From: JANYHF01 sp031393505
GTDB taxonomy: Bacteria; Pseudomonadota; Alphaproteobacteria; Rhizobiales; Hyphomicrobiaceae
DNA length: 64,000 nt
Direction: 5' to 3'
Assembly (NCBI GenBank): GCA_031393505.1
Contig: JANMVX010000242.1
Span: 1-64,000, forward strand
Under the pieces are notes generated by a model. That model did not search any database. It worked only from the letters and a program-made list of their open reading frames with translations, and had not been told where the DNA came from. This document shows positions 24,916 through 33,611 of the stretch, one piece after another (the first letter of the stretch is position 1; each line of letters begins with the position of its first letter). Made by a program: the position numbers and the translations under genes.

Positions 24916-26874
24916 CTACGCCGCCCCTGTCCCCGTCTTCTGCACCCGTCCGATCGGCACGCCGGCGGCCTTCGCCTTGGCGACCGTCTCGGCCGGCCTG
25001 GCGCCGCCGCCGAGATAGTCCGTCAGCGCCACTTTGTTCGGTTTCATGCGCGAGGCGAGCCAAGTATCGTCGACCGCCAGGAAGCCGCCGTCCAGCGTCT
25101 TGCCTTTGTCGGCTTCGCTGCGCTGTTTGGCGCGAAAACGGTAGTGGTCGTAGACGTCCATGACATGCGTCATGTAGGCCTGAGCCAGTTTCTGATTGCC
25201 TTTTATAATCAACAGGTTCTCGTCGTTTTCGTAGGACGCCTTGAAGCCCAGGTTGTGGCTGCCGGTGATCACCACGCAATCGGGCGAGAGCGGATCGATG
25301 ACCACGATCTTGTCGTGGATGATGGCTTTGCCGATGGTGAGGAGTTCGCTCTCGAAGGCGCCGACCACATCGTCCTTGTTCAGAGCAACGGCGCGCACGA
25401 CGTGGATTTCGCCGTTGTCATAGGTCGCCGGCTGCCGATGCTTTGTGTGCGTCGGATCGGTCTTGTCGGGCGGCACGTAGTTTGGCATCGCCATGACGTC
25501 GCTGACCGCGCCGTAGACCACGATATCTTCGCGCGTCACGCCAACGCGGATCGCCTCTTCGATCACGCTGGTTTTTCCGGACTGGCTGGGCAGGAACACG
25601 GCGAAGAAGATGGCGTCCTTGGCCTTGCCGATCAGGTCGTAGACTTCGGCAAGGTCGGGCGGAGCGTCGTGGCCCTTGGTCTTGGCATGGGTGTTTGGCG
25701 AACGCCACAGCGTGACGCTTGTTCCGTCCGCCAACGTTGTTTCCGTATGCGCCTTAGCGTTGGCCTTGCGCAAAGCCTGGCCCTGGACGTTGGGGGTTGA
25801 CGCCGTCAATGGGCTCGGTACGGAGAATTCCGCCGTGTCGGCATAGAGATCAGTCCAGTAGTCGTGATAGGCCTTGGCGATCGCATCATTCTCGATCAGC
25901 ATGGCGTTGTTGCTCTGGCCGGCCAGGCCCGTCGGCGTCCAGTTGGTGCTGCCGGTGAGCACGGCTTTGGGCGTACCCGCCGCATCCTCGAACACCGCGA
26001 ACTTGTTGTGGCCGATATGGTTGTTGTTGAACATGCGGTCGATCTTGTCGTGACCCATCAGCTCACCGAGCAGTTCGCGCATCAGGTGGTTGCCGTGGTC
26101 CCAGGAGTCTTTGGTCTTGTCCTTGCTGGAATTGGTGAGGATGAGATCGATGGAGTCTTTCCGCGCCGCGATCAGCTCCACGAGATCCTCGTCCCACAGT
26201 TCATAGAGCGCCATCTTCAGGCGCGAGCCGGGCTCCCTCTCGGTCCGGTGCAGCAATTCCTTCAGCATACCGAGCACATCGCCGGTGAGGTAGCTGCGGA
26301 TTTCATCCTCGGGCGTCGAGATATGGGCCGCGATGGTCTTTGCCGTCAGCTCCTCGCCCTTCTCCTTCAGCGCTTTGCGCAGCCACTGGGCCGAGAGAAT
26401 GCCGTTGGTGAAGGTGGCGCGGATGTCTCCGTAATGCTGCGTGATGCGGATCGGATTGGTGACGACGCCATCGCCTAGGTAACCCAGCGGGATCGGTTGA
26501 CCGTCATAGTGCGGAGCCTTCGCCTCAGCAGGCACGGCGTCCAGGCCGGGACGGAAGCGGCCGACGGCGCGGATGCGGTATTGGACGTTCACTTCGTCCG
26601 GGCGCAGCGACAGCCGATCGCGACGCTTGCGCAGCGTCAGGTCGCGCCAGGACAGCTTCTGGATCGGCCAGACCCGGGTCGATTGCGGGACCATGCCGGG
26701 ATTGGCCTGCCCTTCGAACGGCACCCAAGCGGCGAGCGGCGTTTCCTCGCCCGTCTCGGGATAGATGCGCGTGATGTCGAAGCCGAGGCAGCCGGGGATC
26801 GGTTCGTCGATCGACCAGGCCAGGTACGCGACTTCATTGTTGGCGTAGGCGCGCGCGTTAATGATACGGGCCAT
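24916..26874 (-). CDS. Phospholipase D superfamily protein with two HxK motifs
   Basis: A 652-residue soluble protein. The first catalytic motif is GHNKFAVFED (His289, Lys291) followed by LTGSTNW. The second is IHDKIVVID (His520, Lys522) followed by ITGSHNLG and ENDENLLII, so both halves of a PLD active site are present. The first 200 residues form a separate beta-rich region of unknown kind (YRIRAVGRFRPG). PLD-fold enzymes include lipases, nucleases and transferases; nothing here decides which. No signal peptide is seen. ATG 26874 has GAGG upstream; eight codons further up another ATG exists. The promoter region has paired direct repeats. Confidence 0.8.
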   Translation of the reverse strand: MARIINARAYANNEVAYLAWSIDEPIPGCLGFDITRIYPETGEETPLAAWVPFEGQANPGMVPQSTRVWPIQKLSWRDLTLRKRRDRLSLRPDEVNVQYRIRAVGRFRPGLDAVPAEAKAPHYDGQPIPLGYLGDGVVTNPIRITQHYGDIRATFTNGILSAQWLRKALKEKGEELTAKTIAAHISTPEDEIRSYLTGDVLGMLKELLHRTEREPGSRLKMALYELWDEDLVELIAARKDSIDLILTNSSKDKTKDSWDHGNHLMRELLGELMGHDKIDRMFNNNHIGHNKFAVFEDAAGTPKAVLTGSTNWTPTGLAGQSNNAMLIENDAIAKAYHDYWTDLYADTAEFSVPSPLTASTPNVQGQALRKANAKAHTETTLADGTSVTLWRSPNTHAKTKGHDAPPDLAEVYDLIGKAKDAIFFAVFLPSQSGKTSVIEEAIRVGVTREDIVVYGAVSDVMAMPNYVPPDKTDPTHTKHRQPATYDNGEIHVVRAVALNKDDVVGAFESELLTIGKAIIHDKIVVIDPLSPDCVVITGSHNLGFKASYENDENLLIIKGNQKLAQAYMTHVMDVYDHYRFRAKQRSEADKGKTLDGGFLAVDDTWLASRMKPNKVALTDYLGGGARPAETVAKAKAAGVPIGRVQKTGTGAA

Positions 26875-26946
26875 GAAAGTCCTCGCGGTGCGGAACACTG
26901 GGTCAGAGCAACGCGGAACAGTCTCTTGATCTGTTAAAATCTCACA

Positions 26947-26978
26947 GTTTTACTGCAGATTAACTCTGTTTTACTGCA
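26947..26978 (-). promoter_or_regulatory. Paired TGCAGTAAAAC direct repeats upstream of the PLD-type gene
   Basis: Read on the minus strand, TGCAGTAAAAC occurs twice (26968-26978 and 26947-26957), 21 bp apart start to start. It sits in an AT-rich 140-base island quite unlike the surrounding DNA. Two helical turns between identical sites is the layout of a tandem operator. The distance to the ATG at 26874 (about 75-105 bases) suits a transcription factor site. The regulator is not identifiable. Confidence 0.4.
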
Positions 26979-27097
26979 CTTTTTGTTGTTTTTCACGCAG
27001 TTTTTGAGTCGTTTTGCGCGGTTTCACCAGCCATACACCCGCCTTGCGGGGAGGTGAATCGGTAGCCGCCGGATGTCCCCAACAAATGGTTTTGCCG

Positions 27098-28123
27098 TTA
27101 CAACCGTCTGAGATCAATGCGGTCGATCTTGTGCCCCGGGCCCTTCACCAGGATCAGGTCGGCGCGGGGGCGGGTTGGCAGAATGTTCTGGTTCAGGTTG
27201 ACCAGGTTGATGGCGCGCCAGATCTCCAGCGCCTTGGCCCGCGCCTCGGCGTCGCCCAGCAGCGCGTAGCGGCGGAAATAGGCGGCGGGATCGCGGAAAG
27301 CGGTCTGGCGCAGGCGCAGAAAGCGCTTGACGTACCACTCCTCGATCAGGGCTTCCGGCGCATCGATATAGACCGAGAAATCGAAGTAGTCGGAGACATA
27401 GGGACTGGCGTCGCCGCCGTCGGAAAATTGCGCCGGCTGCAGCACGTTCAGCCCCTCGACGATGAGCACATCCGGGCGGTCGATGACCACCGCTTCGCCC
27501 GCCAGAATGTCGTAGAAAAAGTGCGAGTAAAGCGGCGCCGCGACGTTTGGCCGGCCGGCCTTCACGTCGTTCAAAAAGGCCAGCAGCCGGTGCGTATCGT
27601 AGCTCTCCGGAAAGCCTTTTTTCTGCATCAGGCCACGCTGCTCAAGTATTTGATTTGGAAGGAGAAATCCGTCGGTTGTGATAAGGTCGACGCGGCGATG
27701 ATCGGGCCAGCGGGCAAGCAGAGCCTGGAGGACACGCGCGGTGGTGCTTTTGCCCACGGCGACGCTGCCGGCGATGCCGATCACGAACGGCACTTTGCTA
27801 TCGGTCTTGCCGAAGAAGTCCTGCCGTTCCGTATGCAGACGTTGCGAGGCTTGCACCTGCAAATTGAGCAGGCGGGAGAGCGGCAGATAGATCTCCTCGA
27901 CCTCCTTTTTGGAGAGCCGTTGCGTCAAGCCGCCGAGCCGGTCGATCTCGGCGTCGTCCAGCGTCATGGGTGTATCGGCGCGCAGCTGCGACCACTCTTT
28001 TCGCGTAAAACTCTGGTAGGGTGAGAGATCGCGCGGGGCTGTCGGTTTGGCTTTTACGGGCGCGCGCCGGATCGGCAGTTTCCGCATGCCGCCACCGGCC
28101 GTGGTCTTGCGCAGGCGCTTCAT
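27098..28123 (-). CDS. coaA: Type I pantothenate kinase
   Basis: A 341-residue enzyme catalysing the first step of coenzyme A synthesis, ATP-dependent phosphorylation of pantothenate. Walker A is GSVAVGKST (119-127). Family motifs TTDGFLLPN, KKGFPESYD, YSHFFYDI and EGLNVLQ are in order, and the C-terminus TRPRADLILVKGPGHKIDRI is conserved. The first 30 residues (Arg/Lys-rich) are longer than in E. coli CoaA; an internal start at the ATG of codon 13 is possible. Confidence 0.96.
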   Translation of the reverse strand: MKRLRKTTAGGGMRKLPIRRAPVKAKPTAPRDLSPYQSFTRKEWSQLRADTPMTLDDAEIDRLGGLTQRLSKKEVEEIYLPLSRLLNLQVQASQRLHTERQDFFGKTDSKVPFVIGIAGSVAVGKSTTARVLQALLARWPDHRRVDLITTDGFLLPNQILEQRGLMQKKGFPESYDTHRLLAFLNDVKAGRPNVAAPLYSHFFYDILAGEAVVIDRPDVLIVEGLNVLQPAQFSDGGDASPYVSDYFDFSVYIDAPEALIEEWYVKRFLRLRQTAFRDPAAYFRRYALLGDAEARAKALEIWRAINLVNLNQNILPTRPRADLILVKGPGHKIDRIDLRRL

Positions 28124-28266
28124 GGCGCGGCCTTTCGGCTTGCCAGGATGGGCCCAGTTACGACATAATGTTCGCGTAGTGTTCTCAAAATCGGGACTCG
28201 CAGCGGCAATTGTTGCATTGCAGCATCGGCGCGGTCACAGGTCAAGCGAACTGGCGTGATGTGGTT

Positions 28267-28614
28267 ATGTTGGATTTCCTTAGCCCTCCCGCGCCAGCCC
28301 CGGTCCTGCTCAACGGCCTGACCGAGGCGCACGCCGTGGACATCTGGATCGCACGCTGGTTGCATGTGCGCCGCAAGGATATTCTGGCGCGTTATGGGTG
28401 TGATCCCAGGCGCCTGTACGACATCTGGGAGGGGCGCAAATTCCCCTCCAGCCGGGAGAAGGCTCTGGTGGTATTTTATGAGCGATTTCCATCGCTTAGT
28501 GGGGGATCGGATACGAGTTTCCATCGCCGGATTCCAAGGCCCGGCCCGGCCCCCGGCCAACCGATGCTGTTCGGCGAACTGCCGGAGATGTCTTGCCGGA
28601 AGCGCCGCCGCTAA
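28267..28614 (+). CDS. Conserved hypothetical protein upstream of hslV
   Basis: A 115-residue protein whose core (HAVDIWIARWLHVRRKDILA followed by RYGCDPRRLYDIWEGRKFPSS) looks like a small helix-turn-helix: an R-x-D-IxxRxGCDPRRLYxIWEG pattern. The C-terminus is Pro/Arg-rich. It precedes hslV by 48 bases on the same strand, a linkage I believe is seen in related genomes. It could regulate the protease operon or simply be co-transcribed. ATG 28267 starts just after a GTGATG stretch; upstream codons in the same frame are not protein-like. Confidence 0.6.
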   Translation: MLDFLSPPAPAPVLLNGLTEAHAVDIWIARWLHVRRKDILARYGCDPRRLYDIWEGRKFPSSREKALVVFYERFPSLSGGSDTSFHRRIPRPGPAPGQPMLFGELPEMSCRKRRR

Positions 28615-28662
28615 CTAAGTCTGGTGGGGCGGATGTCCCGCTCCCTGAAGGCGCAAACCACC

Positions 28663-29247
28663 ATGTCCGAACACGACCGCGGCCCCAGCCAGATCTGGCA
28701 CGGCACGACGATATTAACCGTTCGCAAGGGCAGCAAAGTCGTGGTCGCGGGCGACGGCCAGGTCAGCCTGGGGGCGACCGTCATCAAGCACAACGCGCGA
28801 AAAGTGCGCACCCTCGGCAAAGGCCTGGTGATCGGCGGTTTCGCCGGCGCCACGGCCGACGCATTCACCCTGTTCGAGCGCCTGGAAGCCAAGCTGGAAC
28901 AGTACCCGGATCAACTCACCCGCGCCTGCGTGGAGCTGGCCAAAGACTGGCGCACCGACCGCTATTTGCGCCGTCTGGAAGCCATGATGCTGGTCGCCGA
29001 CGCGCGGGTCTCCCTGGTCCTGACGGGCACCGGCGACGTGCTGGAACCCGAGGGCGGCGTGATGGGGATCGGGTCCGGCGGTAACTATGCCCTGGCCGCC
29101 GCCCGCGCGCTCATGGACACGCCCGCCAGCGCCGAGGAGATCGCCCGCAAAGCCATGGCCATCGCGGCTGAGATTTGCGTCTACACCAATACGCATGTGG
29201 TGCTGGAGCAGCTCGACAGCACGGCTGCTGGTCCGACCCAATCTTAG
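28663..29247 (+). CDS. hslV: ATP-dependent protease subunit HslV
   Basis: A 194-residue proteasome-like peptidase that forms a double hexamer ring with HslU caps. The catalytic N-terminal threonine is Thr15 (HGTTILTVRKG), exposed by removal of a 14-residue propeptide. The Lys/Asp/Ser environment (VVAGDGQVSLG) and IGSGGNYALAAARAL are intact. The normal partner hslU is not next to it: a five-gene ABC transporter operon on the other strand begins 36 bases downstream, and hslU is 6.1 kb away at 35365. Confidence 0.96.
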   Translation: MSEHDRGPSQIWHGTTILTVRKGSKVVVAGDGQVSLGATVIKHNARKVRTLGKGLVIGGFAGATADAFTLFERLEAKLEQYPDQLTRACVELAKDWRTDRYLRRLEAMMLVADARVSLVLTGTGDVLEPEGGVMGIGSGGNYALAAARALMDTPASAEEIARKAMAIAAEICVYTNTHVVLEQLDSTAAGPTQS

Positions 29248-29282
29248 CGGTAGGCGAACTATGTCATTGATTTAAAAACAGT

Positions 29283-30128
29283 TTAGTTCTGAAACATCGA
29301 CAGGCGGCCGGGAAAGCGCTGCACCAGCCAGGTGATGACCAACAGCGGGGCCACTGTCAGCAGGATGGCCACAGACAAATGCGACAGCTCATCGCCCTCC
29401 GCGATGATCTGCGCCTCCTTGAACGAGATTTGCCCGACCAGCCAGGGCGGCACGGTCAGGGCGTGGTTGCTGACCAGCACCGAGGCGAACAGATACTCAT
29501 TCCAGCACAGGACAAAGACGAGCAGGGCCACTGTGACGATACCGCTGGCCGCCATGGGCAGCACGATGGTGACAAAAATCCGCACATGCGAGGCGCCCTC
29601 CAGCACGGCGGCGTCTTCCTGTTCGGAGGCGCCAGGCCCAAGCACGGGTTGCAGCAGCCAGACCGCGACGGGAAGATTGGTCGCGCAATAGACCACGATC
29701 AGCGCCAATCGCGTGTCCAGCGTCCCGGTCGCCTGCGCCATCAGGTAGAGGGGCGCGGCGAGCACGACCGGCGGTAGAACACGCGAGGCCAGGATGGCGA
29801 AGCCAATGCCTTGATTGCTTGCCAGCCGTCCAGAGCCGAAACGCGACAAGCCATAGGCCGCCATGCTGGCGAACAGGATTGTGAGTCCGGTCGAGGCGAG
29901 GGCGATGGCCGCCGAGTTGAGATAGCGCGTGCCGAGATTGTCCTCGCGGTCGGTGAAGATGAAGATCCAGCCCGCCAGCGTTGGCGCAAAGTCGACCAGG
30001 GGCAGGTAAAACGGGCCCTTCGCGACCGCAAACTCGTCCTTGAACGAGGTGACGGCGATCCAATAGAGGGGGAACAGGCAGACCGCAGACCAAATACTCA
30101 GGGTTGCGTATGTCAGGGCCTTTCCCAA
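29283..30128 (-). CDS. Carbohydrate ABC transporter permease, MalG type (second)
   Basis: An inner-membrane permease with six membrane segments. The coupling-helix EAA loop is EDAAVLEGASHVRIFVTIVLP, near the C-terminal third. The terminal FPGRLSMFQN is typical of the MalG branch. The start is unclear: an ATG at 30242 would overlap the ATPase gene by 74 bases, and the only later candidate is the TTG at 30128, with AAAGG upstream. The TTG is used here. It is the last gene of the operon and the third permease, unusual because these transporters need only two. Confidence 0.75.
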   Translation of the reverse strand: MGKALTYATLSIWSAVCLFPLYWIAVTSFKDEFAVAKGPFYLPLVDFAPTLAGWIFIFTDREDNLGTRYLNSAAIALASTGLTILFASMAAYGLSRFGSGRLASNQGIGFAILASRVLPPVVLAAPLYLMAQATGTLDTRLALIVVYCATNLPVAVWLLQPVLGPGASEQEDAAVLEGASHVRIFVTIVLPMAASGIVTVALLVFVLCWNEYLFASVLVSNHALTVPPWLVGQISFKEAQIIAEGDELSHLSVAILLTVAPLLVITWLVQRFPGRLSMFQN

Positions 30129-30168
30129 GCGTCCGGACCTTTGCGCGCGATACGGGGGGGCGTCGGCC

Positions 30169-31248
30169 TTACGCCAGCCGCGCGCCGCTGCCGGCCTCGA
30201 ACACGAACAGGCGCTCTTTGGCGACTGCGACGCCGGCCGCATCGCCGGGCGTGGCTTGGAAGTCCTTGGACGCCTTGACGGCGAAGAAGTCGCCGCCGAT
30301 TTTCAGGGTCACCAGCGTATGATCGCCGATCAGCTCGGTGGTGTAGATCACGCCGGTCAGGCCGCCGGCCGTTGGCGGGGCGAGGGCGCAATCCTCCGGG
30401 CGCACGCCGAGCACGGCTGCGTCGATGCGGCCCTGCACTGGCACGGCGACGGCGGCACCGTTGGCGTGGAAGGTGCTGCCGTCGAGCGATCCCTTGATGA
30501 TGTTCATGGGCGGCGAGCCGATGAACTGGGCCACGAACAGATTGGCGGGATTGTTGTAGATCTGCGCCGGAGTATCGAGCTGCTGCAGCACGCCTTTCTC
30601 AAGGATAGCGATGCGGTGCGCCAGCGTCATGGCCTCGATCTGGTCGTGCGTGACGTAGATGGTGGTGATGCCGAACGACTGCTGCATGAATTTGAGCTCG
30701 GCGCGCATATGGCCGCGCAGCTTGGCGTCGAGGTTGGAAAGCGGTTCGTCCATCAGAAAGACCGACGGGCGGCGGATGATGGCGCGGGCGAGCGCGACGC
30801 GCTGGCGCTGGCCGCCCGAAAGCTCGCGCGGATAGCGGCCAAGCAGAGTTTCCAGCTGCACCTGGGACGCGGCGTCCTTGATGGCCGCCTCCATCTCAGC
30901 CTTGGGCACCTTGCGCACCTTCAGCGGGAAACCGATGTTCTCGGCGACGGTTTTGTGCGGGTACAGAGCGTAGGACTGGAACACCATCGAGATGTCGCGG
31001 TATTTTGGCAGAATGTTGGTGACGTCGCGGTCGCCGATCAGCACCCGTCCGGCCGTCGCCGTTTCCAGTCCCGACAGGATGCGCAGCGCCGTGGTCTTGC
31101 CCGAGCCCGACGCGCCCAGCAGCACCAGGAATTCGCCCGGCGCCACCTGCAGGTTCAATTCCTCCAGCACGCGCACCGAGCCGAACGACTTTTGCACGTT
31201 GTCGAACGACACCGGCACGCCCGGCTTCATCATCGCTCCGTCAGCCAT
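30169..31248 (-). CDS. Sugar ABC transporter ATP-binding protein, UgpC/MalK type
   Basis: A 359-residue ATPase that powers import. Walker A is GASGSGKT (45-52), the signature LSGGQ (143-147) and Walker B FLMDEP (164-169), with the switch His in VTHDQIEAM. The C-terminal TOBE/regulatory domain (from about 240, IGSPPMNIIKG) is that of the MalK/UgpC group used by sugar and glycerol-phosphate transporters. It starts five bases after the upstream permease stop. Confidence 0.92.
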   Translation of the reverse strand: MADGAMMKPGVPVSFDNVQKSFGSVRVLEELNLQVAPGEFLVLLGASGSGKTTALRILSGLETATAGRVLIGDRDVTNILPKYRDISMVFQSYALYPHKTVAENIGFPLKVRKVPKAEMEAAIKDAASQVQLETLLGRYPRELSGGQRQRVALARAIIRRPSVFLMDEPLSNLDAKLRGHMRAELKFMQQSFGITTIYVTHDQIEAMTLAHRIAILEKGVLQQLDTPAQIYNNPANLFVAQFIGSPPMNIIKGSLDGSTFHANGAAVAVPVQGRIDAAVLGVRPEDCALAPPTAGGLTGVIYTTELIGDHTLVTLKIGGDFFAVKASKDFQATPGDAAGVAVAKERLFVFEAGSGARLA

Positions 31249-31253
31249 TGTGA

Positions 31254-32438
31254 CTATCCTTTGACTGCGCCGAGCAGCACGCCCTTGGCGATGAACCGTT
31301 GCAGGAAGATGGCCATGACGATCACGGGAATGATCATGATGACGATGATGGCTGACATTTCCCACCACAGCGTGCCGCGCTCGCCCGCATTTTTGGCTTG
31401 GATCATGATCGGCATGGTCTGCGCCTTGGCGGTCGAGAGGAAGACCGCGAACAGATACTCGTTCCAGTTCAGAATGAGCGTCAGCAGGGTGGTCGCGGCA
31501 AAGCCCGGGCGGGTCAGCGGCAACACGATGTCCCAGAAGATGCCGAAGCGCGTCGCGCCATCCAGCTGCGCCGACTCCTCCAGCTCGATCGGCAGGCTAC
31601 GGAAGAAATCGTACATCAGCCAAACCACGATCGGCAGGTTGGCGACGGCGTAGACCAGGATCAGCGCCAGATGCGAATCCACCAGTCCCACGGCCTGGAA
31701 CATCATGTAAATAGGAATGACCACGACGATAGGCGGCAAGATGCGCTGCGAGATGATCCAGAACAGGATGTCGTTGTTGCCGAGCGTCGCCTTGAAGAAG
31801 CGCCCCAACGTGCGCGCCAGCAGGAAGAACAGCGCGAGCGCCGCTGCCGCCGCGATTGCCCAGTGCACGCCGAGATAGGTTGACGTCAGGATCGCCCCCA
31901 ACGCCAGCAGCACGAACGTGACGATGTTGCCGAACTTCGGCGCATAGGCCACGCGGGCCAACGCATAGGCGGCCATGCTGCCCACGATCATGCACAGCGC
32001 CGTGGAGAAAATGCTGATGATCAATGAGTTTTGATAGGCCAGCAGGGTCTTGCAGATCGCCGGCTGCATCCGCTCGACCGTGACGACCGGCGAGATCAGG
32101 AAAGCGACGCCATTGTAGATATTGACCCAGAGCTGATGGGCGAACGAGTAGGGGTTGCAGTCGGGGTCGGTCAGGAATTGGGCGCGCCAGCCATCCAGCG
32201 TCGGTTGGAAATCGTAGAAGGGGATGAAATACGGCCCCTCGTTGACGATCTTGGCGTCCTTGAAGCTGGTGATGATCACCCAGTACAGCGGGAACAGGAC
32301 GAAGGCGGACCAAGAGAGCAGCAGCGCATAGGCGACGAGATTGCCGGTGAATGACATCTTGCCGGGCGCTGGCGGCTCGAACAGCCGCTCCATCAGGCTG
32401 CGGCCACTCTTCTCGAACTTGAAACTTGCCTGACTCAT
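31254..32438 (-). CDS. Carbohydrate ABC transporter permease, MalG type (first), with extended periplasmic insert
   Basis: A 394-residue permease, about 110 longer than usual MalG proteins. The extra sequence sits in two places: after the first membrane segment (the TDPDCNPYSFAHQLWVNIYNG region) and between later segments (about 175-205, LGAILTSTYLGVHWAIAAAA, adding a membrane pair). The EAA loop EESAQLDGATRFGIFWDIVLP is intact. It follows the MalF-type gene after 10 bases. The insert suggests a specialised partner or substrate path, but this is inference. Confidence 0.87.
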   Translation of the reverse strand: MSQASFKFEKSGRSLMERLFEPPAPGKMSFTGNLVAYALLLSWSAFVLFPLYWVIITSFKDAKIVNEGPYFIPFYDFQPTLDGWRAQFLTDPDCNPYSFAHQLWVNIYNGVAFLISPVVTVERMQPAICKTLLAYQNSLIISIFSTALCMIVGSMAAYALARVAYAPKFGNIVTFVLLALGAILTSTYLGVHWAIAAAAALALFFLLARTLGRFFKATLGNNDILFWIISQRILPPIVVVIPIYMMFQAVGLVDSHLALILVYAVANLPIVVWLMYDFFRSLPIELEESAQLDGATRFGIFWDIVLPLTRPGFAATTLLTLILNWNEYLFAVFLSTAKAQTMPIMIQAKNAGERGTLWWEMSAIIVIMIIPVIVMAIFLQRFIAKGVLLGAVKG

Positions 32439-32448
32439 GCGTGGGGGC

Positions 32449-33606
32449 TCATGCCTGGGCTTTGCGCAATTGGTTGAGGACGACGTAATTGAAGAACGAC
32501 GAGCAGACGACGACGGTGAGGATCAGCAGCAGATAGGCGACGGCTGCGGAATCTCCCATGTTGTTGGCGCGCCACAGAAAGACGGAGTGGAGCGTCATCG
32601 ATTCCGTCGCGATGCCCGGACCGCCTCCGAGCATGATATTGGGCAGGTCGACGATCTTGAAGGCCTCGATCATGCGGATGAGGATCACAGTTGCGGCCAC
32701 CGGCACGACCTGCGGCCAGGTGATGTCCTTGAAGATCTGCACGCTGGAGGCGCCGTCGACCTGCGCCGCCTCGACCTGATCCTTGGAGACGTTCTCGAGC
32801 GCCGCCAACATGACGATGAAGATGAAGGGGATCCACTGCCAGCTGTCCCCTAAGATGACGAACCAGCGCGCCGCCCAGGCGTCCGACGACCAGGCCCAAC
32901 CGCCCAGACCGATGAATTCCCAGAACGGCTTGAACGGTCCCTTGGTGACGTCCAGGATCATCTTGAAGGCATAGCCGATGCCCAGCGGCGTGATCATAAG
33001 CGGAATGAAGAAAATTACGCGGAAGAAGCTCTTGCCCCAGATCGGCTGCGAACACAGGAAGGCGAGTGCGGTGCCGATCAGGAACTGGATCAAGCAGCCG
33101 ACGATGACATAGAACAGCGTGTTGAGCAGCGTACCCCACTGATTGCCGGACAGCAGCGTGGCGGCGAACAGCAGCCCAAGGAATAGGAACGCGGCAGCCG
33201 AGATCAGGCGTCCGATGGTGCCGATAATGCCCGCCTTCGGCAGTGATCGAAAGAACCACCACAGCACGGCGGCGATCAGGACGGCGCTGAAGATATAGCC
33301 GGCGATGCTGACGCTGTTCAAGCGGCCGAGGAAGTGAGCTTGTTCGTTACCGCTGAACTGGGTCTTGAAATTATCGAACCAGACATTGCGGAACACCAGG
33401 CCGTTCGCGGAGAACTTGACCCGGCTGAGCGCGAAGACAATCGAATAAAAGGTCGGAAAGATCGCAAAAACAAGAATGAGAGTCACCGCCGGGGCGATGA
33501 AAAACGTCCGAGAATGCCGGTCGAGCCATTCGCCCCAGCTCTCGCGCTGTTGAACGCCAGCCAGGGTCGACCCCGGCTGGCGCGTTGTTTCTGTTATCGC
33601 GGTCAT
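32449..33606 (-). CDS. Carbohydrate ABC transporter permease, MalF type
   Basis: A 385-residue permease with an N-terminal cytoplasmic stretch and about eight hydrophobic segments, including an extra pair at about 95-150 (AVLIAAVLWWFF, AAAFLFLGLLFAATLL). The coupling loop VEAAQVDGASSVQIFKDITWP marks the ATPase contact. The terminal segment LNQLRKAQA is cytoplasmic. ATG 33606 lies five bases after the stop of the binding-protein gene. Confidence 0.88.
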   Translation of the reverse strand: MTAITETTRQPGSTLAGVQQRESWGEWLDRHSRTFFIAPAVTLILVFAIFPTFYSIVFALSRVKFSANGLVFRNVWFDNFKTQFSGNEQAHFLGRLNSVSIAGYIFSAVLIAAVLWWFFRSLPKAGIIGTIGRLISAAAFLFLGLLFAATLLSGNQWGTLLNTLFYVIVGCLIQFLIGTALAFLCSQPIWGKSFFRVIFFIPLMITPLGIGYAFKMILDVTKGPFKPFWEFIGLGGWAWSSDAWAARWFVILGDSWQWIPFIFIVMLAALENVSKDQVEAAQVDGASSVQIFKDITWPQVVPVAATVILIRMIEAFKIVDLPNIMLGGGPGIATESMTLHSVFLWRANNMGDSAAVAYLLLILTVVVCSSFFNYVVLNQLRKAQA

Positions 33607-33611
33607 CGCGG

